Source: Terriglobia bacterium
GTDB lineage: Bacteria > Acidobacteriota > Terriglobia > Bryobacterales > UBA6623
Length of the DNA: 64,000 nt
Assembly (NCBI GenBank): GCA_009838515.1
Contig: VXRL01000003.1
Coordinates: 1 to 64,000 of the forward strand
Direction: 5' to 3'
In this document: piece by piece, positions 44,622-53,821 of the stretch
Layout of the letters: the number at the start of each line of letters is the position of its first letter
How positions within the stretch are numbered: position 1 is the first letter of the stretch
Position numbers and translations under genes: made by a program
Notes under the pieces: generated by a model
The model's database searches: none
Told to the model about the DNA's origin: nothing
What the model saw: the letters and a program-made list of their open reading frames with translations, nothing else

Positions 44622-45401
44622 ATGATGCGTAGCAGCAGATGCATCCGCGCCGTGCTGGCAGTGGCGGCGCTGGGCCTGTGCCCTGCCGGCCTGCTCGGCC
44701 AGCAGGACCAGTCGCAACAGCGGCGCAATCCCCGCACGGAGTTCGAGCGGTTCTCCTTCGGCGTCCGCTTGGGCTACCACATCACCGCCCAGATCACTGA
44801 GGGCACGCACGAGTTCACCAGCAGGACCACAAATCCACCGACGATGTTCAGGACCACATCCGAGCCGCAGCACGATGCCTGGGGAGTGGGGGCCGGAGCG
44901 CAGTTCAACCTGTTGCCGCGCTGGGGCGTGACGGTTGACCTCATCTCGCACAGCGTCCGCTTCAAGACCGGCACGCGGGTCGAGCGCCGCGAGACCGCCA
45001 CGCGTGGGCGCCAACTGCTTTCGAACGAATTCGTCGTGACCGAGGGTAATCACTGGGATGTCCCGGTCTTGGCGCGGTACTACCTCAACGGTCCGCGCCA
45101 GCGGGTGCGCCCGTTCTTTTCGGGCGGCGTCGGCATGCGCATGGTGCGCAACGCCAAGGCTACCCGCGAGATCGCCAGCATCGATGGCGGAGAGAGTGAG
45201 TTCGTCACGATTACGCCCGACGTGGTGACGAACCAGACGATGGCGCTGATCGGCGGGATCGGCTTCGAGCTCATTGACGACGTCAACCTCAAACTGAGTG
45301 TCGAGGGGCGCTACATGCGTTGGCAGCAAAAAACCTTCGAGATCGGATTGGCCAATACGCTGCGCAACCACGTCGAGATCGTCGTGGGCCTGTCCTTCTA
45401 G
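44622..45401 (+). CDS. Outer-membrane beta-barrel protein
   Basis: A 259-aa exported protein. Signal peptide about residues 1-26 (ending LLG-QQD). The mature part alternates aromatic and small residues in strands such as [36 protein letters not shown] and [22 protein letters not shown], and ends VVGLSF, with the C-terminal Phe that BamA recognises. It resembles the OmpW/OMP_b-brl families of small eight-stranded barrels. Function and ligand unknown. No obvious operon partner; the DUF255 gene starts 68 bp downstream. Confidence 0.78.
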   Translation: MMRSSRCIRAVLAVAALGLCPAGLLGQQDQSQQRRNPRTEFERFSFGVRLGYHITAQITEGTHEFTSRTTNPPTMFRTTSEPQHDAWGVGAGAQFNLLPRWGVTVDLISHSVRFKTGTRVERRETATRGRQLLSNEFVVTEGNHWDVPVLARYYLNGPRQRVRPFFSGGVGMRMVRNAKATREIASIDGGESEFVTITPDVVTNQTMALIGGIGFELIDDVNLKLSVEGRYMRWQQKTFEIGLANTLRNHVEIVVGLSF

Positions 45402-45469
45402 GTTTTCCCAGCCGCGCTCGGGATTGGCAGCGTGCGGTTGCCGGGCATCGCAGTTACGCTTGGAAGACG

Positions 45470-47563
45470 ATGCCCAACCGACTTGCCGGCGAGACTAGCC
45501 CGTACCTGCTGCAGCACGCCAGCAATCCGGTCGATTGGTATCCGTGGGGAGAAGAGGCGCTTGAGAAGGCACGTCGCGAGAACAAGCTGATCTTCCTCAG
45601 CATCGGCTACGCCGCCTGCCATTGGTGCCATGTGATGGAGCACGAGTCCTTCGAGGACGAGTCCGTCGCGGCGGTTCTCAATCGGGATTACGTTTCGATC
45701 AAGGTGGATCGGGAGGAGCGCCCCGACCTGGACGAGATCTACATGGCTGCCACGATGCTGTTTTCGGGCGGGCACGGAGGCTGGCCCATGAGCGTGTTTC
45801 TGGCGCCGGACCAGAAGCCCGTTTTCGCGGGCACGTACTTCGCCAAGCACGATGCCCATGGCCGTCCCGGTTTCACGACCGTGCTGCGGTTCCTCCAGCA
45901 AAAGTGGCAGACCGAGCAGGCCACGCTGGTTCGCGACGCTGGCAGGGTAACCGACGCTCTGAATCAGATGCTGGGCGAGCGATCTGGGGATGGCCAGGTT
46001 CCGGGCGCCGACACTGTCGAGCGGGCTGCGGCGGCAATCTACCGGGCATTCGACCATAGCCGCGGCGGTATCGCCAGCGGAGCGAACAAGTTTCCCCAGA
46101 GCCTGTCCCTGGAATTGCTGCTGCGTGCGTTCCGGGTGGCCGGACAAGCGCAGTATCGCGATGTGGTCGAACTGACCTTGGAGCGCATCTGCCTTGGAGG
46201 AATCTACGACCATCTCGGCGGCGGCCTGCATCGCTACGCGACCGATCCGGGCTGGCTGGTGCCGCACTTCGAGAAGATGCTCTACGACCAGGCGCTGGTG
46301 GCCTCCGTGCTGGTGGACGCCTGCCAAGCATCGCAAGATCCCGGAAAGAAGGACCTGTTCGCCAGCCGCGCATGCGGGATCTGCGACTACGTTTTGCGCG
46401 ACCTGCGCAGTCCCGAGGGCGCGCTCTATTCCAGCGAGGACGCTGACAGCGAAGGGCAGGAGGGCAGGTTCTACATCTGGACCCGCGATCAGATCGGCAG
46501 TGCGCTTCCAGAGGCCGATGCCCGGCTCTTCGCTTCCCACTATGACGTCTCAGAGCACGGCAACTGGATGCATCCCGGCGATGCTCACGTGCCGAGCGGG
46601 CCGAAGAACGTTCTCCAAGTGGTGCGCTCCGCCGATGTCTTGGCCCGCTTGGATTCGGCTCCGGTCGCCGACGTCGAGGCGAGCCTGGCGCGGTCCCGGC
46701 AGTCGTTGTTCAAGCTGCGGGAACAGCGGGTCAGGCCAGGTCTTGACGACAAGGTCCTGACTGGCTGGAACGGGCTGATGATCACCGCCTTGGCACGGGT
46801 CGCGGCTGTGTTGGACCAACCCCGCTATGGCGAGGCCGCGACGCGCGCGGCGGACTTCGCATTGGCGCGAATCCGTAGCGGCGACCGGTTGCTGGCGACC
46901 TACGGCAAGGGGCATGCGCGCCTGCGAGCCTACAGTACCGACTACGCTTTCTTGATCGAGGGGCTGGTGGCACTCTACGAATGGAACGGCGAGCCGCGCT
47001 ACCTGCTCGAGGCCGAGCGCTTGACCGACACCCTGATCGACCACTATTGGGACAGCGCCGGCGACGGCTTCTTCCTCACAGCCGAAGACCACGAGGATCT
47101 GCTCTTGCGCAGCAAGACGCTGCAGGACGGTGCCACGCCCTCGTCGAATTCGGTGATGGCCTTGGCTCTGCAGAAGCTGGCCATTCTGATCGGGCGCACT
47201 GACTACCGCGAGAAAGCTGGCGCTATCTTGCGCTTGTTTGTCGATTCCTCGCTGCGCGCGGTATTCCAGCAAGAGCGATTGCTATGCGCTTTGGACGCGT
47301 GGCACCAAGGCTGGGACGAAGTGGCTATCATCGGGCCGAAGCAGGACGAACGCACGCGAGCGCTGTTGGCCAAGGCCCACGCAGAGTTTCGGCCCAATAT
47401 GGTCATAGTCGTCTCCGAGGGGGAGCCGACTCCCGGCACCGAGCGGATCCCCCTGCTTGCGGGGCGCGGGATGATCGACAACCGGCCAACGGCCTATGTC
47501 TGCCGCAACTACGTCTGCGAGCGTCCGGTCGTCGAGCCGGACGAATTGTTCGCAGCGACGTAG
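45470..47563 (+). CDS. DUF255 thioredoxin-domain protein (YyaL/SSP411 family)
   Basis: A 697-aa cytoplasmic-type protein. It opens [20 protein letters not shown] followed by [14 protein letters not shown], the diagnostic DUF255 N-terminus. The thioredoxin-like domain (residues 1-165) has CHWCHVM as CxxC motif. The rest is an (alpha/alpha)6 barrel like N-acylglucosamine epimerase: [32 protein letters not shown], and [17 protein letters not shown]. Human SPATA20 is the eukaryotic relative. The enzymatic role is not established. ATG 45470 is preceded by GGAAGA; the upstream frame from 45320 overlaps the barrel gene and was excluded. Confidence 0.93.
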   Translation: MPNRLAGETSPYLLQHASNPVDWYPWGEEALEKARRENKLIFLSIGYAACHWCHVMEHESFEDESVAAVLNRDYVSIKVDREERPDLDEIYMAATMLFSGGHGGWPMSVFLAPDQKPVFAGTYFAKHDAHGRPGFTTVLRFLQQKWQTEQATLVRDAGRVTDALNQMLGERSGDGQVPGADTVERAAAAIYRAFDHSRGGIASGANKFPQSLSLELLLRAFRVAGQAQYRDVVELTLERICLGGIYDHLGGGLHRYATDPGWLVPHFEKMLYDQALVASVLVDACQASQDPGKKDLFASRACGICDYVLRDLRSPEGALYSSEDADSEGQEGRFYIWTRDQIGSALPEADARLFASHYDVSEHGNWMHPGDAHVPSGPKNVLQVVRSADVLARLDSAPVADVEASLARSRQSLFKLREQRVRPGLDDKVLTGWNGLMITALARVAAVLDQPRYGEAATRAADFALARIRSGDRLLATYGKGHARLRAYSTDYAFLIEGLVALYEWNGEPRYLLEAERLTDTLIDHYWDSAGDGFFLTAEDHEDLLLRSKTLQDGATPSSNSVMALALQKLAILIGRTDYREKAGAILRLFVDSSLRAVFQQERLLCALDAWHQGWDEVAIIGPKQDERTRALLAKAHAEFRPNMVIVVSEGEPTPGTERIPLLAGRGMIDNRPTAYVCRNYVCERPVVEPDELFAAT

Positions 47564-47582
47564 TTGCCTCAGCGGAGCGAAC

Positions 47583-48053
47583 TTGACACAGCGAGAGCCG
47601 AACTCGGATCAGCCCGGCCTCGGCGGCGGTAGCGACGCGGCCGCGCCGCGGATCGGGGAAGGGCAGGTCGTCATCCGGCCGGCTAGAGCGGGCGAACTGC
47701 CGGCCGTCCGGCGACTGATAGGGTTGTATCCCGACGAGCTGGTTCAAGACGAGCTGCCCCGGATCTCGTCTTTCTTCGTGGCCGAGAGCGACGGCTCAAT
47801 CATCGGCTGCTGCGCGCTACAGGTGTATTCGCGCCGGTTAGCCGAGGTGCGGAGCTTGGCGATCCACCCGGACTTTCGCGGCAAGGGCCTCGCTGCGCAG
47901 CTAGTAGATGCGTGTCGGCGGCGGGGAATCGACCGCAGGGTGCGGCAGCTCTTCGCCGTGACGAGCGAGCCGGGCTTCTTCGAAGGATGCGGGTTCACCG
48001 TGCACACGGGCTGGAAGACGGCTGTGTTCGCAAACCTCCATCCCGACACCTAG
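47583..48053 (+). CDS. GNAT N-acetyltransferase (ArgA C-terminal-like)
   Basis: A 156-aa stand-alone GNAT domain. The acetyl-CoA binding motif is VRSLAIHPDFRGKGLAAQLV (RxxGxG/A), followed by FFEGCGFTVHT. Sequence is closest to the catalytic domain of N-acetylglutamate synthase, an arginine-pathway enzyme, seen as short NAGS in many bacteria; no arg genes are adjacent, so this is unproven. TTG start at 47583 is set by GGAG 5 nt upstream. The first 25 residues are a low-complexity Gly/Ala/Pro stretch. Confidence 0.85.
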   Translation: MTQREPNSDQPGLGGGSDAAAPRIGEGQVVIRPARAGELPAVRRLIGLYPDELVQDELPRISSFFVAESDGSIIGCCALQVYSRRLAEVRSLAIHPDFRGKGLAAQLVDACRRRGIDRRVRQLFAVTSEPGFFEGCGFTVHTGWKTAVFANLHPDT

Positions 48054-48089
48054 CCTCGGCGAGCAGTGTGTCCCCGCGGATGGATGCTG

Positions 48090-48108
48090 CGGCCGAGCCC
48101 TTCGGCCG
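48090..48108. terminator. Hairpin between convergent genes (bidirectional terminator candidate)
   Basis: CGGCCGA-GCCCT-TCGGCCG makes a 7-bp perfect stem with a 5-nt loop, abutting the DUF1501 stop at 48109 and 36 bp after the GNAT stop. It could serve both directions; no U tract is seen. Confidence 0.45.
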
Positions 48109-49515
48109 TCAGCCGATCAGTCCCTGGACTACGTGACCATGAACGTCGGTGAGGCGGCGGTTGATGCCGTTGTGATAGAACGTCAGCCGTTCGTGATCCA
48201 AGCCCAGCAGGTGCAGCGCTGTTGCGTGTAAGTCGTAGATCGTCACCGGATCCGCGGCCGGCTTGTAGCCCAGTTCGTCGGATGCGCCATAGGTCTGTCC
48301 GCCGGGCAGGCCGCCGCCGGCCATCCAACAGGTGAAGCAACTGGGATGGTGGTCGCGCCCAGCCGTGGCGCCCGTCCCTTGCGCTACCGGGGTCCGGCCG
48401 AATTCCGTCACGCCGAGAACGAGCGTGTCCTCCAGAAGGCCTCGGCCCTGCAGATCGGCCAGCAAGCCGGCGACCGGTCGGTCGTACTCGCGCGCCATCT
48501 TCTCGTGATTCATGACCAAGCTCGAGTGGGCGTCCCAGTCCTTTCCCGAACCGCCATGGTAGATCTGCACGAATCGCACGCCGCGCTCCACCAGACGACG
48601 CGCCAAGAGGCAGTTCTTGGCCAGATCCTGCGTGGCCTCCTCGCCGTGGCCGTAGAGGCGGCGCGTGGCTTCGGATTCCTGGTTGAGGTCGGCGATCTCC
48701 GGCACGCTGAGCTGCATCTTTGCCGCAACCTCGTAGCTGCGAATTCGCGCTTGGAGGCTCGAGTCGCCCGGATGTGCGTCCGCGTAGCTGCGGTTCATCT
48801 CCCGCAGCCATGCGGCCGCTCCCTTCCGCGCTGTCGCGGAAACACTATCCGGCGTGGTCAGGTCGGGCACCGGATCCCCGTCGCCATGGGTGCGCAGGGC
48901 CGTGCCCTGCACCGTCGCAGGGAGGAATCCGTTGGTCCACTGCGCCGATCCGCCCCAAGGGTGGCTGTGCGGGTCGGGCAGCACCACGAACGCTGGCAGG
49001 TCTTGGTTCTCCGTCCCGAGTCCGTACGTCACCCATGCCCCCATGGCCGGAAAGCCGGTCAGGATGAAGCCGGTGTTCATCTGCGCCACGGCGGGCATGT
49101 GGTTGGCGCTCTTGGCGACCATGCTGCGCAGCAGCGTGAGTCGATCGGCTTGCCCGGCAAGGTGAGGCAGCAGGCTGCTGACCCACAGGCCGCTCTGGCC
49201 ATGCCTGCGGAACTCCCACGGGCACGCCCTGAGATTTCCGCCTTGGCCGAAGAACGTCGGCATCGTGTAAGGCTTGCCATCGCGCTTGTGCAATTCCGGC
49301 TTGAAGTCGAAAGTGTCCAGGTGGCTCATGCCGCCGACTGCGAATATCTGGATCACTCGCTTGGCGCGGGGCTTGAAATGTGGCAGGCCGCTCGCGGTCG
49401 GAGCCGCCGCGGCAGGCCTCAAGGCGCCGGACGGCAGCATGGACGCCAGCGCTAGCCAGCCGAACCCGCCTGCGGCGTCCAGCAGCAGCTGTCTGCGAGA
49501 GGACTTAGCGAACAT
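48109..49515 (-). CDS. DUF1501 family protein (Tat-exported)
   Basis: A 468-aa protein. The N-terminus SSRRQLLLDAAGGFGWLALA is a twin-arginine-type signal. DUF1501 motifs: RVIQIFAVGGMSHLDTFDFKPEL, GLWVSSLLPHLAGQADRLTLLRSM, TGWPSMGAW-like TGFPAMGAWVTYGLG, and GRDHHPSCFTCWMAGGG near the end, all with the alkaline-phosphatase-like metal-site pattern. Companion of DUF1549/DUF1553 proteins in Planctomycetota and Acidobacteriota; here the two genes overlap by 11 bp and are coupled. The reaction is not established. Confidence 0.92.
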   Translation of the reverse strand: MFAKSSRRQLLLDAAGGFGWLALASMLPSGALRPAAAAPTASGLPHFKPRAKRVIQIFAVGGMSHLDTFDFKPELHKRDGKPYTMPTFFGQGGNLRACPWEFRRHGQSGLWVSSLLPHLAGQADRLTLLRSMVAKSANHMPAVAQMNTGFILTGFPAMGAWVTYGLGTENQDLPAFVVLPDPHSHPWGGSAQWTNGFLPATVQGTALRTHGDGDPVPDLTTPDSVSATARKGAAAWLREMNRSYADAHPGDSSLQARIRSYEVAAKMQLSVPEIADLNQESEATRRLYGHGEEATQDLAKNCLLARRLVERGVRFVQIYHGGSGKDWDAHSSLVMNHEKMAREYDRPVAGLLADLQGRGLLEDTLVLGVTEFGRTPVAQGTGATAGRDHHPSCFTCWMAGGGLPGGQTYGASDELGYKPAADPVTIYDLHATALHLLGLDHERLTFYHNGINRRLTDVHGHVVQGLIG

Positions 49516-52500
49516 ACAAGAACTCGCTGGAATTTAGGAGCCCCCAGCAGAGGGACTCCAAGCCATAATCTTGGACTAGCTGCTTGCTGGCCGCCATCTC
49601 GCGCCCGTTCGGGGAGCGCCCGTATGCCAGCGCGAACGCCCGCCGGATACGCCCGTCCGGTCGCGGCGCTTCGCGGCGAAGCCGCGCGCTAAAGCCTCCC
49701 ACCCGTTGCTGGACGAATGCACTGTTCATCAGGCTCAGCGCCTGCAAGGCAGTCGTTGTGGAGCGTCTTTGCGGCGTCTTGACCGCAGGAAGCGGACAGT
49801 CCAGCGCCTCGAGCATGGGGTCCCCTGCCGTAATGACATTCATCCGGTACAGGGTCCGGCGGCGGCGGTCCGGCGTGTCGGTGTGCGTGAGCAGGTAGCG
49901 CTTGAGAGAGCCGCGCGCATCGCCGTACTCGAAGGGCCGGAAGCTCGGCCCGTTGAATGCGCGATTTAGTTCCCCGCTTACGGCCAGCATACTGTCGCGC
50001 ACAGACTCCGCGTCCATGCGGCGCGGGAGGAATCTCCACAGCAGGCGGTTGTCGGCATCTTGGGCAGCGGCGCTTGGGTCGAATCGCGAGGATTGGCGGA
50101 ACGCCCGCGACATCAGGACGCGCTTGTGGAGAGCCTTCAGGCTCCAGCCTTGGCGAACGAAGTCGGAGGCGAGCCAGTCCAGCAGCTCCGGGTGGGTAGG
50201 CTGGCCGCCGTTGAAGCCCAGGTCGCTGGGATTGGTCACGAAGCCGTGTCCGAAGTGCTGCTGCCAGACCCGGTTAACGATGGCGCGGGCGAAGAGTGGG
50301 TTGGACGGATGCGCGATCCATTCCGCCATTGCCAAGCGCCGTTCCGAGTCGTCGGCCTGAGGGGACAGGTCGAGGTCTGCCCGCAAGCCTTGGACGCACG
50401 ATAGCCCTGCCGCCCCGACCTGCCTGCCAACCTGGTCAACCTTGCCCCCGAGCAGGACGTGCGTCGGCTCGCTTGGACGGATCGCTGCGGCATAGGCCAG
50501 CTTGGGTTTGGGAAGGCCCTTCAGTTCGGCCGCCAACCGTTCGCGCTCGCCTTCCAGAGTGGCGATCCGCTCGCGCTCGGACTGCGGCATTCGTTCCTGC
50601 AATTGTGCGGCGTCGAAGTTCTCTATGCCCCCCGCGTACGAGGCCGCGACCTGGACCCCGGACAGTGCCTCGTCGTACAGGCGCGCCTCCGAGATCCGAA
50701 AGTGCTGGTTCGCCTCGAATCGCACCAAAGCGTCGCCGCTGCCGTAGACCTGCAGGCGGCCGGCCGGAACGGAGGCATCCGGCAAGTATGGCTTCCCGCG
50801 CAGTTCGCCATCTCGGAAGACTGCAATGGTGCCGTCTTGGCGATAGGAGATGGCAACATGGACGCGCTTGCCGGGCTCGAGCGCCTCGTCCGCCCCCCCT
50901 GAATCCTGCGACCGGAAGCTACCGATGGAGTAATTCTCCCAGCGAGGGGAGTCACCGGGCACGAAGCGGATTGCATCGACCGAGGCCCCGCGAAAGCCGC
51001 TGAGGCTGCGAATCTCCATGACCGTCTGGGCCTTTTCTGGAATGCTGTCGACCTCGAGCCAAGCCTCAAGAGTCTTCTCTGTGATCTCGCTTTCGATCAG
51101 TGCGCTAACGCCGAAGTTGGGGACGATTCCCGGATCGTCCTGATCCCCTTGCGGCAGATTTGAAGACTCGTCGCGGCCGGGGATCTTGCGGAACGCGCCA
51201 GAGTGCGCCTCGGCGTTGCCCAAGAACCGCAAGTGCAACGGCGCGAAGTCTGAGCGGCCGTCGACGTCAAACGTCCAGCGCGCCCGGGGGGAGGGCGCAC
51301 CGCTGTCAAGATCTGCTGGACGCACGCTGCGGTACAGGTTTCCGAGTTCGGAGTCGATCTGCTCAAGGCGCCGCTCGATCCCAGCTATGCGCTGGTCCCG
51401 GTCCTGCTTCTCTCGCGGTGTCAACAGTGGCCTGCCGTGAGGCAGGAAGATGTCCAGGCCGGCTTCAGGTACGGGCTGGGTCGGGGGCCAGACGGCTTGG
51501 AACGCCGCCTTCATCTGGTAGTACTCTTCCTGTGCGATCGGGTCGAACTTGTGATCGTGACAGCGGGCGCAATTCACGGTGAGGCCCAAGAAGGTCTGGG
51601 TGATTGTGCCCAGCATGTCCTCGAGCAAGTCCTCTCGGATCAGGGCTCTCTCGTCCGCAATGGCCGAAGTCAGGCCCACGGCATCGACCGGGCCCAGGGT
51701 GAGCATCGTGGTCGCCACGATCGAGTCGTGTGTGACCGGTGCGGCCACGTCGCCCGCCAACTGCTCGATCGCGAACTGGCGGTAGGGCTTGTCGTCGTTG
51801 AAGCTGCGGATCAAGTAGTCGCGATACGGCCAGGCGTGCTCGCGGGGAAGGTCCCGCTCGAATCCCTCGCTCTCGGCGAACCGGACCAAGTCCAGCCAGT
51901 GCCTCGCCCAGCGTTCGCCGTAGTGCGGCGATGCCAGCAGGCGATCCACGAGCTTCTCGTAAGCGTTGGGTGAGGCATCGTGCAGGAAAGCCTCGATCTG
52001 GGCAGGTTCGGGGGGCAGTCCGGTCAGCGTGTACGAGACTCGACGAATCAAGTCCCTGCGCCCGGCAGGGGGAGCCGGTCGCAAGCCCGCGGCCGCAAGC
52101 CTAGAGAAGACCCACCGGTCAATCGCACTCGTCTGCCAGTCCGGCGGAGCCGATCCCGAGGTTGAAGGCATCGGGTTGCTGAGCGGCTGAAGCGACCACC
52201 AGTCCAGTCCCGGGCGGCGTTCTGCGATCGGTTCCGGCCATCCCGCGCCCGATGCGATCCATTCGTGCAACTCCTGTCTTTCATCGGCCGGAAGTGGAGA
52301 CCCCGGTGGCATCTCGTCGGCCAAGACACGAGCGGCCAACAGGCTTCTGGCAGGATCGCCTGGCGCGAGCGCCGGACCCCTCGTGCCGCCCTGCAGTGCG
52401 CGGGCGCGGGTGGAGAGATCCAACTGGCCTTGTTGGACGCTCGGACCGTGGCACTGGACGCAGCGCCGCTCCAAGATCTCGGTCGCATTTGGCGCTGGCC

Positions 52501-52654
52501 GATCTGGCGCGGCGTAGAGGGCGGCGCAGTGGAGGAGCATTGCGGTGAACAGCGCTCGAAGCACGGAAGAGCTGCTTCCATTCGGGCGGCTTCGAGGTGC
52601 GTTCGGTTCGAGATCCGGCTGAGACCCGTACCAAGACTGACCGGCGTTTGCCAT
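49505..52654 (-). CDS. PSCyt1-DUF1549-LamG-DUF1553 protein
   Basis: A 1049-aa secreted protein. After a signal segment (VLRALFTAMLLHCAALYAA) comes a cytochrome-type domain with CVQCHGPSVQQGQLDL (CxxCH). DUF1549 follows with VSYTLTGLPPEPAQIEAFLH, HWLDLVRFAESEGFERD and a second heme-like site, CARCHDHKFDPIAQEEYYQM. A LamG/concanavalin-like domain sits at about residues 500-650 (ISEARLYDEALSGVQV). The C-terminal DUF1553 has ARAIVNRVWQQHFGHGFV, HPELLDWLASDF and RMDAESVRDSMLAVSGEL. ATG 52654 is chosen; GTG 52564 is an alternative nearer the signal peptide. Coupled to the DUF1501 gene downstream. Confidence 0.9.
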   Translation of the reverse strand: MANAGQSWYGSQPDLEPNAPRSRPNGSSSSVLRALFTAMLLHCAALYAAPDRPAPNATEILERRCVQCHGPSVQQGQLDLSTRARALQGGTRGPALAPGDPARSLLAARVLADEMPPGSPLPADERQELHEWIASGAGWPEPIAERRPGLDWWSLQPLSNPMPSTSGSAPPDWQTSAIDRWVFSRLAAAGLRPAPPAGRRDLIRRVSYTLTGLPPEPAQIEAFLHDASPNAYEKLVDRLLASPHYGERWARHWLDLVRFAESEGFERDLPREHAWPYRDYLIRSFNDDKPYRQFAIEQLAGDVAAPVTHDSIVATTMLTLGPVDAVGLTSAIADERALIREDLLEDMLGTITQTFLGLTVNCARCHDHKFDPIAQEEYYQMKAAFQAVWPPTQPVPEAGLDIFLPHGRPLLTPREKQDRDQRIAGIERRLEQIDSELGNLYRSVRPADLDSGAPSPRARWTFDVDGRSDFAPLHLRFLGNAEAHSGAFRKIPGRDESSNLPQGDQDDPGIVPNFGVSALIESEITEKTLEAWLEVDSIPEKAQTVMEIRSLSGFRGASVDAIRFVPGDSPRWENYSIGSFRSQDSGGADEALEPGKRVHVAISYRQDGTIAVFRDGELRGKPYLPDASVPAGRLQVYGSGDALVRFEANQHFRISEARLYDEALSGVQVAASYAGGIENFDAAQLQERMPQSERERIATLEGERERLAAELKGLPKPKLAYAAAIRPSEPTHVLLGGKVDQVGRQVGAAGLSCVQGLRADLDLSPQADDSERRLAMAEWIAHPSNPLFARAIVNRVWQQHFGHGFVTNPSDLGFNGGQPTHPELLDWLASDFVRQGWSLKALHKRVLMSRAFRQSSRFDPSAAAQDADNRLLWRFLPRRMDAESVRDSMLAVSGELNRAFNGPSFRPFEYGDARGSLKRYLLTHTDTPDRRRRTLYRMNVITAGDPMLEALDCPLPAVKTPQRRSTTTALQALSLMNSAFVQQRVGGFSARLRREAPRPDGRIRRAFALAYGRSPNGREMAASKQLVQDYGLESLCWGLLNSSEFLYVR

Positions 52655-52911
52655 CCGTTTCCGAGACCCGCAGTCTCCGTTACAGGCAAGCTTAGCGCCC
52701 GGAGCGGTTGGCCGCAAGAACTCACCGAAGCTTCCGAAGCCGTTCCGCCGCAGGCGGTCCTTGCGGCCGCTCGCATTCGTTGTCGGTGTGAAACGCCGGC
52801 GGAACAATAGCGATCACACGAGCGAATCGGGCCGACACGACTGGCCAAGCACGACTGTGTGCAACCATAGACGCAGAGCGCAGGCTTGGGCCCTGTGCTC
52901 GGACGTGCCGC

Positions 52912-53403
52912 ATGCAGTGGACTCGAACGACCGCCGGTGGCGGACTACTCGGAGCGCTGCTAGTGGCCGGCGCCATCATCGCCTATAACTGGGGAGCGAC
53001 ACCACGTCTAGATGGTCGGATTACGGAGGTGCGGACGTTGGGCATGGACGCCAAGAGTTCCGTCGCCATCGTCAACTTCGAGGCCACGAACACGTCGAAT
53101 TACGACGTTGCGATCAACTACCGCGAGGTCGAGGTGGTGGACGAGGCAGGCAACATCAGACAGGGCCGGATCCTGAGCGTGTTCGATGTCGAGCAGCTCT
53201 TCAAGTACTACCCGGCGCTGGGCGGAATGAAGGACGAGCCGTTGCTGGACGAGCGCTATATCGCGCCCGGAGAACTGTTTCGCGGCCTGACCGCCGCCCG
53301 GTTTGAGATCCCCAAGCACGAACTGGACGTGCGTCAGGAGCTTGTGTTTCGAACTGTCGATACCAAGAGCCGGAAGACGGAGATCCGCCTTGCTGCCGAG
53401 TAG
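52912..53403 (+). CDS. Hypothetical membrane-anchored beta-sandwich protein
   Basis: A 163-aa protein with one N-terminal membrane helix (about residues 8-26) and a beta-rich outside domain: VRTLGMDAKSSVAIVNFEAT, NTSNYDVAINYREVEVVDE, then YIAPGELFRGLTAARFEI. The pattern of conserved Asn and beta strands resembles the FxLYD/late-embryogenesis type (WHy-like) sandwich fold, but the match is weak. ATG 52912 is used. The stop is 11 bp before the NifU-like gene, so they may be cotranscribed, with no known functional tie. Confidence 0.6.
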   Translation: MQWTRTTAGGGLLGALLVAGAIIAYNWGATPRLDGRITEVRTLGMDAKSSVAIVNFEATNTSNYDVAINYREVEVVDEAGNIRQGRILSVFDVEQLFKYYPALGGMKDEPLLDERYIAPGELFRGLTAARFEIPKHELDVRQELVFRTVDTKSRKTEIRLAAE

Positions 53404-53414
53404 GCGAGGTGTTT

Positions 53415-53777
53415 GTGTTTAGCGAGACGCTGCTAGATCACTTCAGGAACCCGCGTCGCGTCGGTTCGTTAGATCCGCCGGCCGTTACCGTGCGGGTCGA
53501 GAATCCGGTCTGCGGCGATATCCTGACGCTGTCGGCGAGCGTAGGGAACGGCGTCGTCCGCGAGGTTCGCTTCAAGGCGCGCGGCTGCACTGCGTCGATC
53601 GCCGCCGGTTCCGTGCTAACGGACCTGATCTCGGGAGTATCGCGCGTAGATCTGCGCAAGATAGACGCCAGCAAGGTCGAGGCGGCGCTGGGCGGCCTGC
53701 CGAACGAGTCCAAGCACGTCGCACGCTTGGCCAGTGACGCTGCGAGCGCCTTGGCGGACAGACTTGCGGCCCCCTAG
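53415..53777 (+). CDS. IscU/NifU-type Fe-S scaffold homologue with two of three Cys
   Basis: A 120-aa protein of the IscU/NifU N-domain fold: LLDHFRNPRRVGSLD, ENPVCGDILTL (first Cys with the Asp after Gly), FKARGCTASIAAGSVLTDL (second Cys). The third cluster ligand, normally in a region like KxHCSxLAxDAL, is Val here (SKHVARLASDAASAL). GTG 53415 is chosen because AGG lies 5 nt upstream; GTG 53409 is an alternative. It may still bind or hand on an Fe-S cluster with other residues, or have another partner. No isc or suf genes are adjacent. Confidence 0.82.
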   Translation: MFSETLLDHFRNPRRVGSLDPPAVTVRVENPVCGDILTLSASVGNGVVREVRFKARGCTASIAAGSVLTDLISGVSRVDLRKIDASKVEAALGGLPNESKHVARLASDAASALADRLAAP

Positions 53778-53821
53778 CTGGGAGTTGGCCGGTCGGCCTG
53801 CCCACGCAGAGATCTCGGCGG

